A DNA stretch of 64,000 nucleotides, from assembly GCA_024742305.1 (NCBI GenBank), contig JANSYQ010000001.1, positions 62,001 through 126,000 of the forward strand, read 5' to 3'. Positions 9,078-16,091 of the stretch are shown here, piece after piece. The DNA is from a bacterium (GTDB lineage: Bacteria > Bacteroidota > Bacteroidia > Flavobacteriales_D > Crocinitomicaceae). The translations under genes were made by a program, and so were the position numbers. The notes under the pieces were generated by a model. It was not told where the DNA came from. It did no database searches and saw only the letters and a list, made by a program, of their open reading frames with translations. Position 1 is the stretch's first letter. Each line of letters begins with the position of its first letter.

Positions 9078-9701
9078 TTATTCTTCAGAAGCTCCTTCTG
9101 CTGGTGCATCATCACCACCTTCTGCTGCTTCTTCCTCTTCTTCTTCGTCTGCAACCGCACCACGAGCCATTTTCACAGCAAGTACTACCGCATTCGCAGG
9201 CTCAAGGAATGTTAAACCGTCAGAGTTCAAATCAGAGATACGAATCGACTGTCCGATACGCAAGTTTCCGATTTCCACTGTAATTGCTTCTGGCAAGTCT
9301 CCTGGAAGACCAACCACGCGCAACTTACGGTACGGCTGACGCAATTTACCACCATTCATAACCCCGATTGGAGATCCTGTGTAGCGCAATGGCAATTGCA
9401 ACTTCACCGGCTTATCATCGCTCAACTCCAAGAAATCAATGTGAAGTGGCTTATCTTTTACTGGATGCATATCCAAATCTTGGATGATCGCTACTTTCTT
9501 CGTTCCATCGATGTCCAATTCAACTTGGTAAACATCTGGCGAGAAAATCAACTTTTCTACATCTACTGACCTTACAGAAAAGTGAGTTTGCTCACCTAAA
9601 CCGTAAAGCACACAAGGAACCTGTCCAGCATTTCTCAATGCCTTAGCGTCCTTCTTCCCTACGTTCGCTCTTAACGAACCGCTCAATTGCGCTTTTTTCA
9701 T
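9078..9701 (-). CDS. rplY: 50S ribosomal protein L25 / Ctc family
   Basis: This 207-residue protein is of the long Ctc/TL5 type. An N-terminal L25 domain (about 1-90) binds 5S rRNA (GSLRANVGKKDAKALRNAG, VPCVLYG). A C-terminal TL5 beta domain follows (about 95-185; PLRYTGSPIGVMNGGKLRQ). The last 25 residues form a strongly acidic Glu/Asp/Ala tail. It follows prs with a 12-base gap on the same strand. The prs-rplY pairing is a common bacterial arrangement, and the two are very likely co-transcribed up to the terminator just downstream. Confidence 0.96.
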   Translation of the reverse strand: MKKAQLSGSLRANVGKKDAKALRNAGQVPCVLYGLGEQTHFSVRSVDVEKLIFSPDVYQVELDIDGTKKVAIIQDLDMHPVKDKPLHIDFLELSDDKPVKLQLPLRYTGSPIGVMNGGKLRQPYRKLRVVGLPGDLPEAITVEIGNLRIGQSIRISDLNSDGLTFLEPANAVVLAVKMARGAVADEEEEEEAAEGGDDAPAEGASEE

Positions 9702-9713
9702 TTGTTTGTGTAT

Positions 9714-10646
9714 TTAAATTATAAAATGTGAACTTATTGATTCGTCATTCACCGCTCGATGAATAACGTCTCCGAACAATTCTGCTACAGAGAGTACTCG
9801 GATTTTATCGCTTTGCTGTTTCAAAGGAATCGTATCCGTTACGATTAATTCTGTGATGCGCGATTTTTCGATACGCTCATACGCCGGACCTGAAAGAACA
9901 GCATGCGTACAGAAGGCTCGAACACTTTTGGCACCTTTCTCCATGAAGAGATCCGCGGCTGTGGTCAACGTTCCCGCCGTATCAATCATGTCGTCTACCA
10001 ATACAACGTCTTTACCTTCTACATCTCCAATCACCGTCATTTCTGCAATTTCATTTGCCTTCTTTCGGTGTTTGTGACAGATTGCCAAACCTACATCTAG
10101 GCGCTTCGCATAAGAGTTCGCTCGTTTTGCTCCTCCTGCATCTGGCGCCGCCATAATTAAGTTACCCGTATTGAGCTTTTCAATTTCTTCATTGAAGATG
10201 GTTGAACCGAACAAGTGATCTACAGGCACTTCGAAGAATCCCTGAATTTGATCTGCGTGTAAATCCATCGTCATGATACGATCTACACCTGCAGCCATCA
10301 TCATGTTCGCCACCAATTTGGCACCAATGGCAACACGAGGCTTGTCTTTACGATCTTGACGTGCAAATCCAAAGTATGGAACTACCACGCAGATTTTGTA
10401 AGCCGATGCGCGACGTGCAGCATCCACCAAAAGTAAAAGCTCAAGAAGGTTATCAGCAGGTGGATTTGTCGATTGTACGATAAACACTTTTTGACCGCGA
10501 ACCGTCTCTTCGAAAGAGATAGTAAACTCGCCGTCAGAGAATTGCGTTTTACTTACTTCACCCAACTCAGTACCGTAAGCAGCCGCTATTTTTTCGGCTA
10601 AATCTTTGGTACCGCTTCCGGCAAATATTTTCACTCCTGCAGACAT
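9714..10646 (-). CDS. prs: Ribose-phosphate pyrophosphokinase
   Basis: A 310-residue, full-length PRPP synthetase. It converts ribose 5-phosphate and ATP into PRPP for purine, pyrimidine, His, Trp and NAD synthesis in the cytoplasm. Visible motifs are the N-terminal FAGSGTKDLAEKIA, the metal/ATP segment MTMDLHADQIQGFFEVPVDHL, the flexible catalytic-loop Lys region and the PRPP-binding loop VVLVDDMIDTAGTL (near residue 215). It is the first gene of the prs-rplY operon. A TATCTTCG -7-like box lies 19 bases upstream (10665-10672). Confidence 0.97.
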   Translation of the reverse strand: MSAGVKIFAGSGTKDLAEKIAAAYGTELGEVSKTQFSDGEFTISFEETVRGQKVFIVQSTNPPADNLLELLLLVDAARRASAYKICVVVPYFGFARQDRKDKPRVAIGAKLVANMMMAAGVDRIMTMDLHADQIQGFFEVPVDHLFGSTIFNEEIEKLNTGNLIMAAPDAGGAKRANSYAKRLDVGLAICHKHRKKANEIAEMTVIGDVEGKDVVLVDDMIDTAGTLTTAADLFMEKGAKSVRAFCTHAVLSGPAYERIEKSRITELIVTDTIPLKQQSDKIRVLSVAELFGDVIHRAVNDESISSHFII

Positions 10647-10664
10647 AACTTCGGTTTGAGTCCG

Positions 10665-10672
10665 CGAAGATA
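10665..10672 (-). promoter_or_regulatory. Candidate -7 box (TATCTTCG) of prs
   Basis: A one-base variant of TAnnTTTG on the minus strand, 19 bases before the prs ATG. The identical variant TATCTTCGC precedes the RseP-type gene at 13001-13009, which supports its being functional. Confidence 0.35.
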
Positions 10673-10723
10673 GACAATAAACGTAGTTTACACGCGCTTT
10701 TCAGCAGAAAAATCGTGATTTTT

Positions 10724-11245
10724 TTAGCGCTTCAACTCGAAGTCGCGATCGTTGATGATCCCAAAGCGCAACGAAATGAAGAAAGTATTGGTTTCGAATT
10801 CCTTAGGTCTCGGCATGAAATGATATCCGGTTTGTAAATGCAGCCACCAAAACTTGTAGCCGATCACCGGTGCAAATCCCACCTTTGGATTGTTGAAATC
10901 AGTTCGAAAAAAGAGGTTTCCACCATAAGTTAATCCTAGTCGGCTGGGGCGGTACCAATAGCCCACATCATACCCCAAAACGTTGTACCGGAAGTTGTAA
11001 TTGAACCCCATGTGCACAGCGTGCGTTTGAGCCTTCAAGATTCGAATCTTTCTCCATTGACGTTCTGCTCCAAGCTCTAGGAAAAGGTATTTGCCTTGCT
11101 GCAAACCAATGTAGGGACCGGTTTTTACCACATTCAAACTGGCTCCCAAAAGCTTATTTGGCGACGAAGCTAAAGGCTTGTCTAACTGCTGACCCATACA
11201 AAGCAAGGGCAGGCAGAAAACGGAAATCATCAACCAGTTTTTCAT
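10724..11245 (-). CDS. Predicted outer-membrane beta-barrel protein, 173 aa
   Basis: The signal peptide covers residues 1-18 (LLCMGQ). The rest alternates polar and hydrophobic or aromatic residues, as in small beta-barrels (for example FRYNVLGYDVGYWYRPSRLG and FWWLHLQTGYHF), and ends in a strand followed by NDRDFELKR. I recognise no named family. The start codon overlaps the stop of the upstream cvpA-like gene (ATGA, 11242-11245), so the two are translationally coupled. The partner suggests an envelope function, but the role is unknown. Confidence 0.7.
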   Translation of the reverse strand: MKNWLMISVFCLPLLCMGQQLDKPLASSPNKLLGASLNVVKTGPYIGLQQGKYLFLELGAERQWRKIRILKAQTHAVHMGFNYNFRYNVLGYDVGYWYRPSRLGLTYGGNLFFRTDFNNPKVGFAPVIGYKFWWLHLQTGYHFMPRPKEFETNTFFISLRFGIINDRDFELKR

Positions 11246-11778
11246 TTCTCAGGTAATTTGTCCTCTATTACTTCTAACGTATTTTTTAGCACCAAAGTAC
11301 TTTCGTCAAAAGCAGGAATGCATGCGCGTGTCATATCTTTCAAAGGATGATAGAGTAACGAGCCCGACTTCGTTTCTTCACTGAGGATGTCTGAACGCTC
11401 GTCGTAAGAGTCCATCAAAATGAGTCCTGCGCCGAGGTAGAATGCCATTTTTAACAACCCAAAAAAGAGTCCAGAAGCCTTATTTAATGGTGAAAGACGC
11501 ACCACTTTAATGACGCGCTCCACCAATTTACCAACATAGTACACCATGGCACCTACGGCAATAAAAATGATGGCGAATGAAATTATCGGAACGTATTTCG
11601 AGTTCGAGCCAAAGTCTTCGATGATCAATCTACTGAGCCAATCTGAGAATAAAATCCCAGCATATAGCCCAACAAAAAGAGCCAAAAAACCGAAGATTTC
11701 AATGACGAAACCTTTCTTGAACCCGTTCCAGCCGGAAAGACCCAGCAGGATCAGGAAAACAATGTCCAGTACGTTCAC
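11242..11778 (-). CDS. CvpA family membrane protein
   Basis: A 178-residue protein with about four membrane helices in the first 125 residues (LDIVFLILLGLSGWNGFKKG, GFLALFVGLYAGILF, ISFAIIFIAVGAMVYYVGKL, SGLFFGLLKMAFYLGAGLIL) and a soluble tail. The GWNGFKKGFVIE start is the CvpA hallmark. CvpA proteins have been linked to colicin V export and to envelope stress, but their biochemical role is unsettled. The start codon is GTG (11778), 10 bases after the stop of the YceI-like gene. The gene overlaps the following outer-membrane protein by 4 bases. The three genes from 12427 to 10724 form a probable operon. Confidence 0.85.
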   Translation of the reverse strand: MNVLDIVFLILLGLSGWNGFKKGFVIEIFGFLALFVGLYAGILFSDWLSRLIIEDFGSNSKYVPIISFAIIFIAVGAMVYYVGKLVERVIKVVRLSPLNKASGLFFGLLKMAFYLGAGLILMDSYDERSDILSEETKSGSLLYHPLKDMTRACIPAFDESTLVLKNTLEVIEDKLPEK

Positions 11779-11788
11779 GCGGTGAGTG

Positions 11789-12427
11789 TTATTCGCAGTC
11801 TTTGTTCAGGCTTCCTGAGAACGAAATATCCACCAATTGCCATAGCAATGAAACACCGTCATCTCCAGTATGTAAATCTTCACAAACCTCGTTCAAAGCG
11901 GTAATTCCTGAAACAGCGTTCCATTTCTGCACGTCGATTTCTGTTCCGAAGGTGAAATCTTGCCCATCCATGGTGAAGTTTCCTGGCACTGTTACTGACA
12001 TTCCATTCATTGTAAAGCTCACTTCAGCAGATCCAGCTTCAGGGTCAATCGACACTACTTTTCCGGTAATCGTCGGCGTATTAATTGTTCCGAAGAAATG
12101 TTCAGAAATTTTCGCGTTACGTCCTTCATCATTTGTTTCAATGGATGCCGTGTTAATTTCAAACGCAATGGAACCAATTGCTTCTTCCATGCTTTCAGCT
12201 TCTCCCGCGATGAAAGTCACATCATTAAACGTACCTCCAACAGGCAATTTCCCAGTTGTTTTATACGCTGTAAATTTCAACTCGTACGTATCCTGATTCA
12301 AAGAGTAAAAACACTTTTCCTCCTTCGCTTTTCCTTCCCCCTCTTTATCTGTGTCTTCTCCGCCGCTACAAGACGCGAAAACAAAAGTTAAACAAAGTGC
12401 TCCTAAAATGTAAAATTGCTTTTTCAT
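11789..12427 (-). CDS. YceI-like lipoprotein
   Basis: A 212-residue protein with a lipoprotein signal (CLTFVFASC, acylated Cys near residue 20) and a short charged linker. The YceI-type beta-barrel domain follows, with YELKFTAYKTTGKLPVGGTFNDV and a later SFTMNGMSVTVPGNFTMDG. YceI proteins bind isoprenoid or other amphiphilic molecules in a lipocalin-like fold. Lipid anchoring suggests location on the inner face of the outer membrane or in the periplasm. It is the first gene of a likely three-gene operon with cvpA and a beta-barrel protein. A TATGTTTG box lies 30 bases upstream. Confidence 0.82.
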   Translation of the reverse strand: MKKQFYILGALCLTFVFASCSGGEDTDKEGEGKAKEEKCFYSLNQDTYELKFTAYKTTGKLPVGGTFNDVTFIAGEAESMEEAIGSIAFEINTASIETNDEGRNAKISEHFFGTINTPTITGKVVSIDPEAGSAEVSFTMNGMSVTVPGNFTMDGQDFTFGTEIDVQKWNAVSGITALNEVCEDLHTGDDGVSLLWQLVDISFSGSLNKDCE

Positions 12428-12457
12428 AACTACGCTTTTCTGTTCTCACGAAGTTAA

Positions 12458-12465
12458 CAAACATA
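12458..12465 (-). promoter_or_regulatory. Candidate -7 box (TATGTTTG) of the YceI-cvpA operon
   Basis: An exact TAnnTTTG match on the minus strand, 30 bases before the ATG at 12427. No TTG was found at the expected -33 distance. Confidence 0.4.
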
Positions 12466-12574
12466 TTTTAGATTTCTGTGAGAGGTGAACAGAGAAGCGA
12501 GAAGTTCCGAAATCATACTTTTCTCTTTTCTCTTATTACATCTCACTTTTTACTTCAGTCTTTTATCTTTTGTC

Positions 12575-12582
12575 TAATTTTG
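12575..12582 (+). promoter_or_regulatory. Candidate -7 box (TAATTTTG), start-proximal
   Basis: An exact TAnnTTTG match only 5 bases before the ATG at 12588. If used, the transcript is leaderless. It also argues against the upstream TTG at 12570 being the start codon. Confidence 0.4.
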
Positions 12583-12587
12583 CCTCC

Positions 12588-12947
12588 ATGGATTTTAATG
12601 TCGAATTGCGTTTTCAGGAAGTTGTAAAAGAGTTGGAGGAACAATTTGGTGGCGGCATGGACGTTCAAGCAATCCTGTTTCTTATTGGTGTGAATGAGCT
12701 TGGAATTGGCTACAAGGACTTTAGCAAGAGCGAAAAAACCGATTTGCTGCACGTGGCTATTTGTACCTTACTTGAACCGCACGGATATTACGAATTTGAA
12801 GGACGCGATACCGAGAATTGGCCCCATTTCAAACTTCTAAAAAAGTTACCGCCACTTCAAGATCGTGAACAACAACACCTCATCAAAGAAGCGATCATTG
12901 ACTACATGGAGGCAAACGAATACGTTTCTAAAAAAGCAGTAGGTTGA
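12588..12947 (+). CDS. Small conserved protein of unknown function, 119 aa
   Basis: I choose the ATG at 12588 (MDFNVELRF) over an upstream in-frame TTG at 12570, which falls beside a promoter-like TAATTTTG. The protein is soluble, acidic and mostly helical. It has no signal peptide and carries motifs LFLIGVNELGIGYKDFSKSEK and LLEPHGYYEFEGRDTENWPHF. I believe it is a Bacteroidota-conserved hypothetical but can name no family. It lies 79 bases upstream of the RseP-type protease and may be co-transcribed with it, although a -7-like box is present in between. Confidence 0.75.
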   Translation: MDFNVELRFQEVVKELEEQFGGGMDVQAILFLIGVNELGIGYKDFSKSEKTDLLHVAICTLLEPHGYYEFEGRDTENWPHFKLLKKLPPLQDREQQHLIKEAIIDYMEANEYVSKKAVG

Positions 12948-13026
12948 TTCGACGTGATTAAGGCGGGCTCATTTAACTTTTTTTGATGCCTGAAATGACT
13001 ATCTTCGCATCCTAATATCAGAGTCT

Positions 13027-14562
13027 ATGGAATTTTGGATCAAAGCTGCACAATTACTATTGTCGCTTTCCATCTTGGTTGTTTTACACGAATTCGGTCA
13101 TTATATACCAGCGCGATTGTTCAAAACACGCGTTGAGAAGTTCTACCTTTTCTTCAATTATAAGTTCTCACTTTTCAAGAAAAAGATTGGTGAAACCGAA
13201 TGGGGAATTGGATGGATTCCATTGGGTGGTTACGTGAAAATTGCCGGGATGATTGATGAGTCCATGGACAAAGATCAAATGAAACAGCCCGCTAAGCCGT
13301 GGGAGTTCCGTTCCAAACCAGCTTGGCAACGATTGATCATCATGACGGGCGGTGTTATCGTGAACTTGCTTTTAGGGATGTTGATCTACGTTTGCGTCAT
13401 TTTTGCGTACGGAGAGGATAAAATTGACACAAGTAAATTGAACCATGGAATGGCGATACATCCGTTCATGGAACAATACGGTCTTGTTTCCGGAGACAAC
13501 ATTATTGCCGTTGATGGAGAAAAAGTATACGCTCCACAAGACGTAACCAAGCAAATCATGGTCCGTGGAGGGCGCAACCTCAAGGTAAAGCATCAAGATG
13601 GTTCGGTTGAAACAATCAAACTACCAGAACATGTTGATTACAACATTTTTAAGAAAATTGGTGGCGATGCCGTATTCGATCTTCGCTTTAGAAACAAAAC
13701 GATTGGAGATGTTGCGGTAGCCAAATATGTAGGTAAGGACGCCAAGTTCAGTAAAGGTTTAGGTATTGAAAAGATTGACGGAAAGCCATTATCGGAAGTG
13801 GACGTACTCGACAATTCCTTCAGAAACAAAGGACATAAGGTTACGTTTAAAAATACTGAGGGTGATTTTACGGTATCACTGAATAAAAAGGAATTCCAAT
13901 TACTTCTTTGGTCCGCTCCTGCTTTGAGCGGAGGACTTTTGCCCGGAGACGAGATTGTTGCAGTAAATGGAAACGAGGTTCAATTTTATGACCAAATTAC
14001 TACGGCTTTGCAAAAAGCGAAAGGAGAGAAAATTACCGTTGCGGTCAATCGTGGAGGAGAAAGAATTGAACGAGAAGTAACCATTTCAAAGTACGGAAAA
14101 CTTGGCTTTGGTGGAAAAAGTGGTGATAAAATCCAGTATGCGGACAAAGACGCACAGTACCATGATGATTACTCTTTCGGTGCCAGCATTGGTGCCGGAA
14201 TCTCACAAGGGTATTGGACCTTGCACGATTACGTAGCGCAAATGAAATTCATCTTCACAGAAAAGGGAGCAACCTCACTTGGTGGATTTGGAGCCATTGG
14301 AAACTTGTTCGCCCCAACATGGAACTGGAAAATTTTCTGGGAACGAACGGCACTGATTTCCATTATTCTTGCCTTCATGAACATCTTACCTATTCCAGCT
14401 TTGGATGGTGGTCACGTAGTCTTCTTGTTGTATGAAATGATTACCGGACGTGAAGCTCCGGAGAAAGTATTAGAGATTGCACAATACGTCGGTTTGATAA
14501 TTATCCTTGGTTTGGTATTGTACGCCAACGGAAACGACATTTATAGGTTCTTCTTTAGTTAA
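13027..14562 (+). CDS. rseP: RseP-type site-2 metalloprotease (M50)
   Basis: A 511-residue inner-membrane zinc protease that cleaves substrates within the membrane, classically anti-sigma factors or signal peptides. The first helix holds HEFGH (His21, Glu22, His25). The C-terminal helices hold NILPIPALDGGHV with the third zinc ligand Asp (near residue 450). Between them lie two PDZ-like domains (GLVSGDNIIAVDGEKVYAP and GGLLPGDEIVAVNGNEVQF). About four membrane segments are visible. With an ECF/membrane-anchor pair in the same window, a role in regulated intramembrane proteolysis is plausible but not shown. The gene is followed by a hairpin terminator. Confidence 0.93.
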   Translation: MEFWIKAAQLLLSLSILVVLHEFGHYIPARLFKTRVEKFYLFFNYKFSLFKKKIGETEWGIGWIPLGGYVKIAGMIDESMDKDQMKQPAKPWEFRSKPAWQRLIIMTGGVIVNLLLGMLIYVCVIFAYGEDKIDTSKLNHGMAIHPFMEQYGLVSGDNIIAVDGEKVYAPQDVTKQIMVRGGRNLKVKHQDGSVETIKLPEHVDYNIFKKIGGDAVFDLRFRNKTIGDVAVAKYVGKDAKFSKGLGIEKIDGKPLSEVDVLDNSFRNKGHKVTFKNTEGDFTVSLNKKEFQLLLWSAPALSGGLLPGDEIVAVNGNEVQFYDQITTALQKAKGEKITVAVNRGGERIEREVTISKYGKLGFGGKSGDKIQYADKDAQYHDDYSFGASIGAGISQGYWTLHDYVAQMKFIFTEKGATSLGGFGAIGNLFAPTWNWKIFWERTALISIILAFMNILPIPALDGGHVVFLLYEMITGREAPEKVLEIAQYVGLIIILGLVLYANGNDIYRFFFS

Positions 14563-14582
14563 AGAAGAAATCATTGGACACG

Positions 14583-14633
14583 AAAAAAGCCACTGCATCT
14601 CGACTTCGCTCGATGAACAGTGGCTTTTCTTTT
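14583..14633. terminator. Bidirectional hairpin terminator between rseP and the cold-shock gene
   Basis: AGCCACTG (14588-14595) pairs with CAGTGGCT (14618-14625). An inner CATC-TCGA/TCGA-TG stem closes on a TTCG-rich loop. A runs precede it and T runs follow it, so it can terminate the plus-strand rseP gene and the converging cold-shock gene. Confidence 0.85.
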
Positions 14634-14653
14634 TAAGCTGTTTAGTGTATTGC

Positions 14654-14845
14654 TTATACGCGCTTTACGTTGATGGCGTTCTTCCCTTTCGGTCCGTCTT
14701 CCTCTTCGTATTCAACTTTATCGTCTTCACGAACATTGTCAACTAATCCTGTTTTGTGTACAAAGACATCTTTACCTGTCTCCGCATCCACGATGAATCC
14801 AAATCCTTTCTCTGAATTGAAGAATTTTACTGATCCTGTTTTCAT
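14654..14845 (-). CDS. Cold-shock domain protein
   Basis: This 63-residue protein is a complete CspA-type OB fold starting MKTGSVKFFNSEKGFGFI. The RNP1-like KGFGFI and RNP2-like VFVH motifs bind single-stranded RNA or DNA and act as an RNA chaperone. The frame stays open upstream to 14968, but conservation begins at the Met at 14845, so the longer reading is rejected. A TAGCTTTG box at 14999-14992 implies a leader of about 140 bases. Long 5' leaders are usual in cold-shock genes, where they fold to control translation by temperature. Confidence 0.95.
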   Translation of the reverse strand: MKTGSVKFFNSEKGFGFIVDAETGKDVFVHKTGLVDNVREDDKVEYEEEDGPKGKNAINVKRV

Positions 14846-14999
14846 ATTAAATGGTATTAAATTATTACCAACATTAAACCGTTCAACGCTGGTATTACTT
14901 ACGCTTACGCGAGAAAGAAAAAAAGGAAAGCTCTTAGGAATTGTTAACTCGAAAGGGCGATGCTTCATTGCATTCCGCCACGAAAGATGGTCAAAGCTA
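14846..14999 (-). promoter_or_regulatory. Putative long 5' leader of the cold-shock gene with -7 box
   Basis: TAGCTTTG (minus strand, 14999-14992) fits TAnnTTTG. The roughly 140 bases down to the ATG hold no convincing ORF and are U/A-rich near the start codon. I infer a regulated 5' UTR. No -33 TTG was found. Nothing else is recognised up to the toxin gene end at 15091. Confidence 0.35.
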
Positions 15000-15090
15000 C
15001 GGATTTAAACCGAAACACCACTACTTTCTTCGTAAGAGTACTAATATTGGTACCCATTTCTTAAAAGGAGTTTGCCTGATTTATCAACCG

Positions 15091-15549
15091 CTATCGCTTC
15101 AAGCGAGTATCCAAGGGTATTTTCACAAACTCTTTTATTCTGACCTCCGAGAACCCGGAATACAGCGGATTTAGAATGATGTTGTTCTCCATGGGCACAA
15201 TGGTAGATGGTACCTTGAGCGCAAAGAAATCTTCTTTCCGTACATGACTCGTAAATACTGACGTAGTCTTTGACGAATACGGATATTGTTTCCAGCGCTC
15301 CGGAAGTCGTTCCAGCGTTTTTATAGGTAATTCATCGGGAATTTCAATCACCGCTAACAGCAGATCCTTGGGGAGGAGCGCCATATTATCTGAATGAATG
15401 TAGTACTCCAGCAAGGCAAGCGCCCTATTTTCGGAGCAATATACCGCCCGCGTGCCAACTTCGTTCCACCGACCACCGAATTTCTCCGAGCCTATGCCCG
15501 AAAGTGTGTAATGCTTGAATTTATTATTGGCAATCCGGTAAACGAACAT
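15091..15549 (-). CDS. RES-domain toxin
   Basis: A 152-residue RES-family protein. It opens VYRIANNKF and has the characteristic segment GGRWNEVGTRAVYCSENRALALLEYY, which supplies the conserved Arg, Tyr and Glu. A later Ser lies near SGFSEVRI. Characterised RES toxins of RES-Xre systems deplete cellular NAD+. Its ATG overlaps the antitoxin stop by one base (TAATG at 15551-15547), which gives the usual antitoxin-first coupled order. Family assignment is strong. NAD+ degradation here is inferred from the family. Confidence 0.9.
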   Translation of the reverse strand: MFVYRIANNKFKHYTLSGIGSEKFGGRWNEVGTRAVYCSENRALALLEYYIHSDNMALLPKDLLLAVIEIPDELPIKTLERLPERWKQYPYSSKTTSVFTSHVRKEDFFALKVPSTIVPMENNIILNPLYSGFSEVRIKEFVKIPLDTRLKR

Positions 15550-16016
15550 TAGCTGTATACGTTGTAGCGGATTCGGTTAATGGCATCACTAACCATTTCG
15601 AAACCAAGGCTGCTATCAAGTAGATCGAAGGGAATTTTGTTACCCAATGCTTTGGAAGGCGTAAGAAGCCACTGTCTGAAGTCTTCGGTAGAATCGAAGA
15701 CTTCGTAGCCCAAACCAAACAAGCGCGCAAGCTCGTAGATACGCTCAGAAGTTTCTCTGCCGTAAACCTGCTTTTTCTGCATACTGCTGATGGATACAGG
15801 GAGAATATTTTCGAATTCCTTCTCGGTGGCACCTATGCTCGTGATAAAACCTTTCCAATCGGATTTTTTTACTCCGTTTCGAATTCGATCAATAAGCTCT
15901 AGGTGATACCCCGGAGCATCTTTCGAGTTGTAAGCTACCCACAGTGGTGAGTACTTTTCGGTTTTGTTTGATGGCGTGCCCAATGAAGGGTCGAGTTGTT
16001 CGGCTGCGCTACTCAT
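15549..16016 (-). CDS. Xre/MbcA/ParS-type antitoxin of the RES pair
   Basis: This 155-residue protein starts at the ATG at 16016 (MSSAAEQLDP). The longer frame up to 16088 would run through the operator-like palindromes. The N-terminal half is an Xre-like helical region (SDWKGFITSIGATEKEFENILPVS). The C-terminal half matches the DUF2384 toxin-binding domain (RIYELARLFGLGYEVFDSTEDFRQWLLTPSKALGN, PFDLL). Such antitoxins neutralise RES toxins and repress their own operon. The upstream palindromes at 16018-16033 and 16043-16052 are likely operators. Confidence 0.9.
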   Translation of the reverse strand: MSSAAEQLDPSLGTPSNKTEKYSPLWVAYNSKDAPGYHLELIDRIRNGVKKSDWKGFITSIGATEKEFENILPVSISSMQKKQVYGRETSERIYELARLFGLGYEVFDSTEDFRQWLLTPSKALGNKIPFDLLDSSLGFEMVSDAINRIRYNVYS

Positions 16017-16017
16017 T

Positions 16018-16055
16018 ATTGTATTTTTACAATCATATAAACGTAAATTTACAAT
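16018..16055 (-). promoter_or_regulatory. Operator-like palindromes upstream of the toxin-antitoxin pair
   Basis: ATTGTA-TTTT-TACAAT (16018-16033) directly abuts the antitoxin start. GTAAATTTAC (16043-16052) lies 9 bases further upstream, and its arm reads on into a third TACAAT (16050-16055). Repeated TACAAT/ATTGTA half-sites suggest cooperative autorepression by the antitoxin. Confidence 0.5.
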
Positions 16056-16091
16056 TTTTGTTACGGTATTGCAACATTTTCTATACAATTC

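Noticed and set aside
8682-9215. Plus-strand ORF of 177 codons
   Set aside because: It is antisense to the exported hypothetical gene and to the end of rplY, crosses the rplY terminator, and has no protein-like features.
14846-14968. 41-residue N-terminal extension of the cold-shock protein
   Set aside because: Family similarity starts exactly at the Met at 14845. The upstream part looks like leader RNA.
16017-16088. 24-residue extension of the antitoxin
   Set aside because: It runs through operator-like palindromes and has no similarity to the family.
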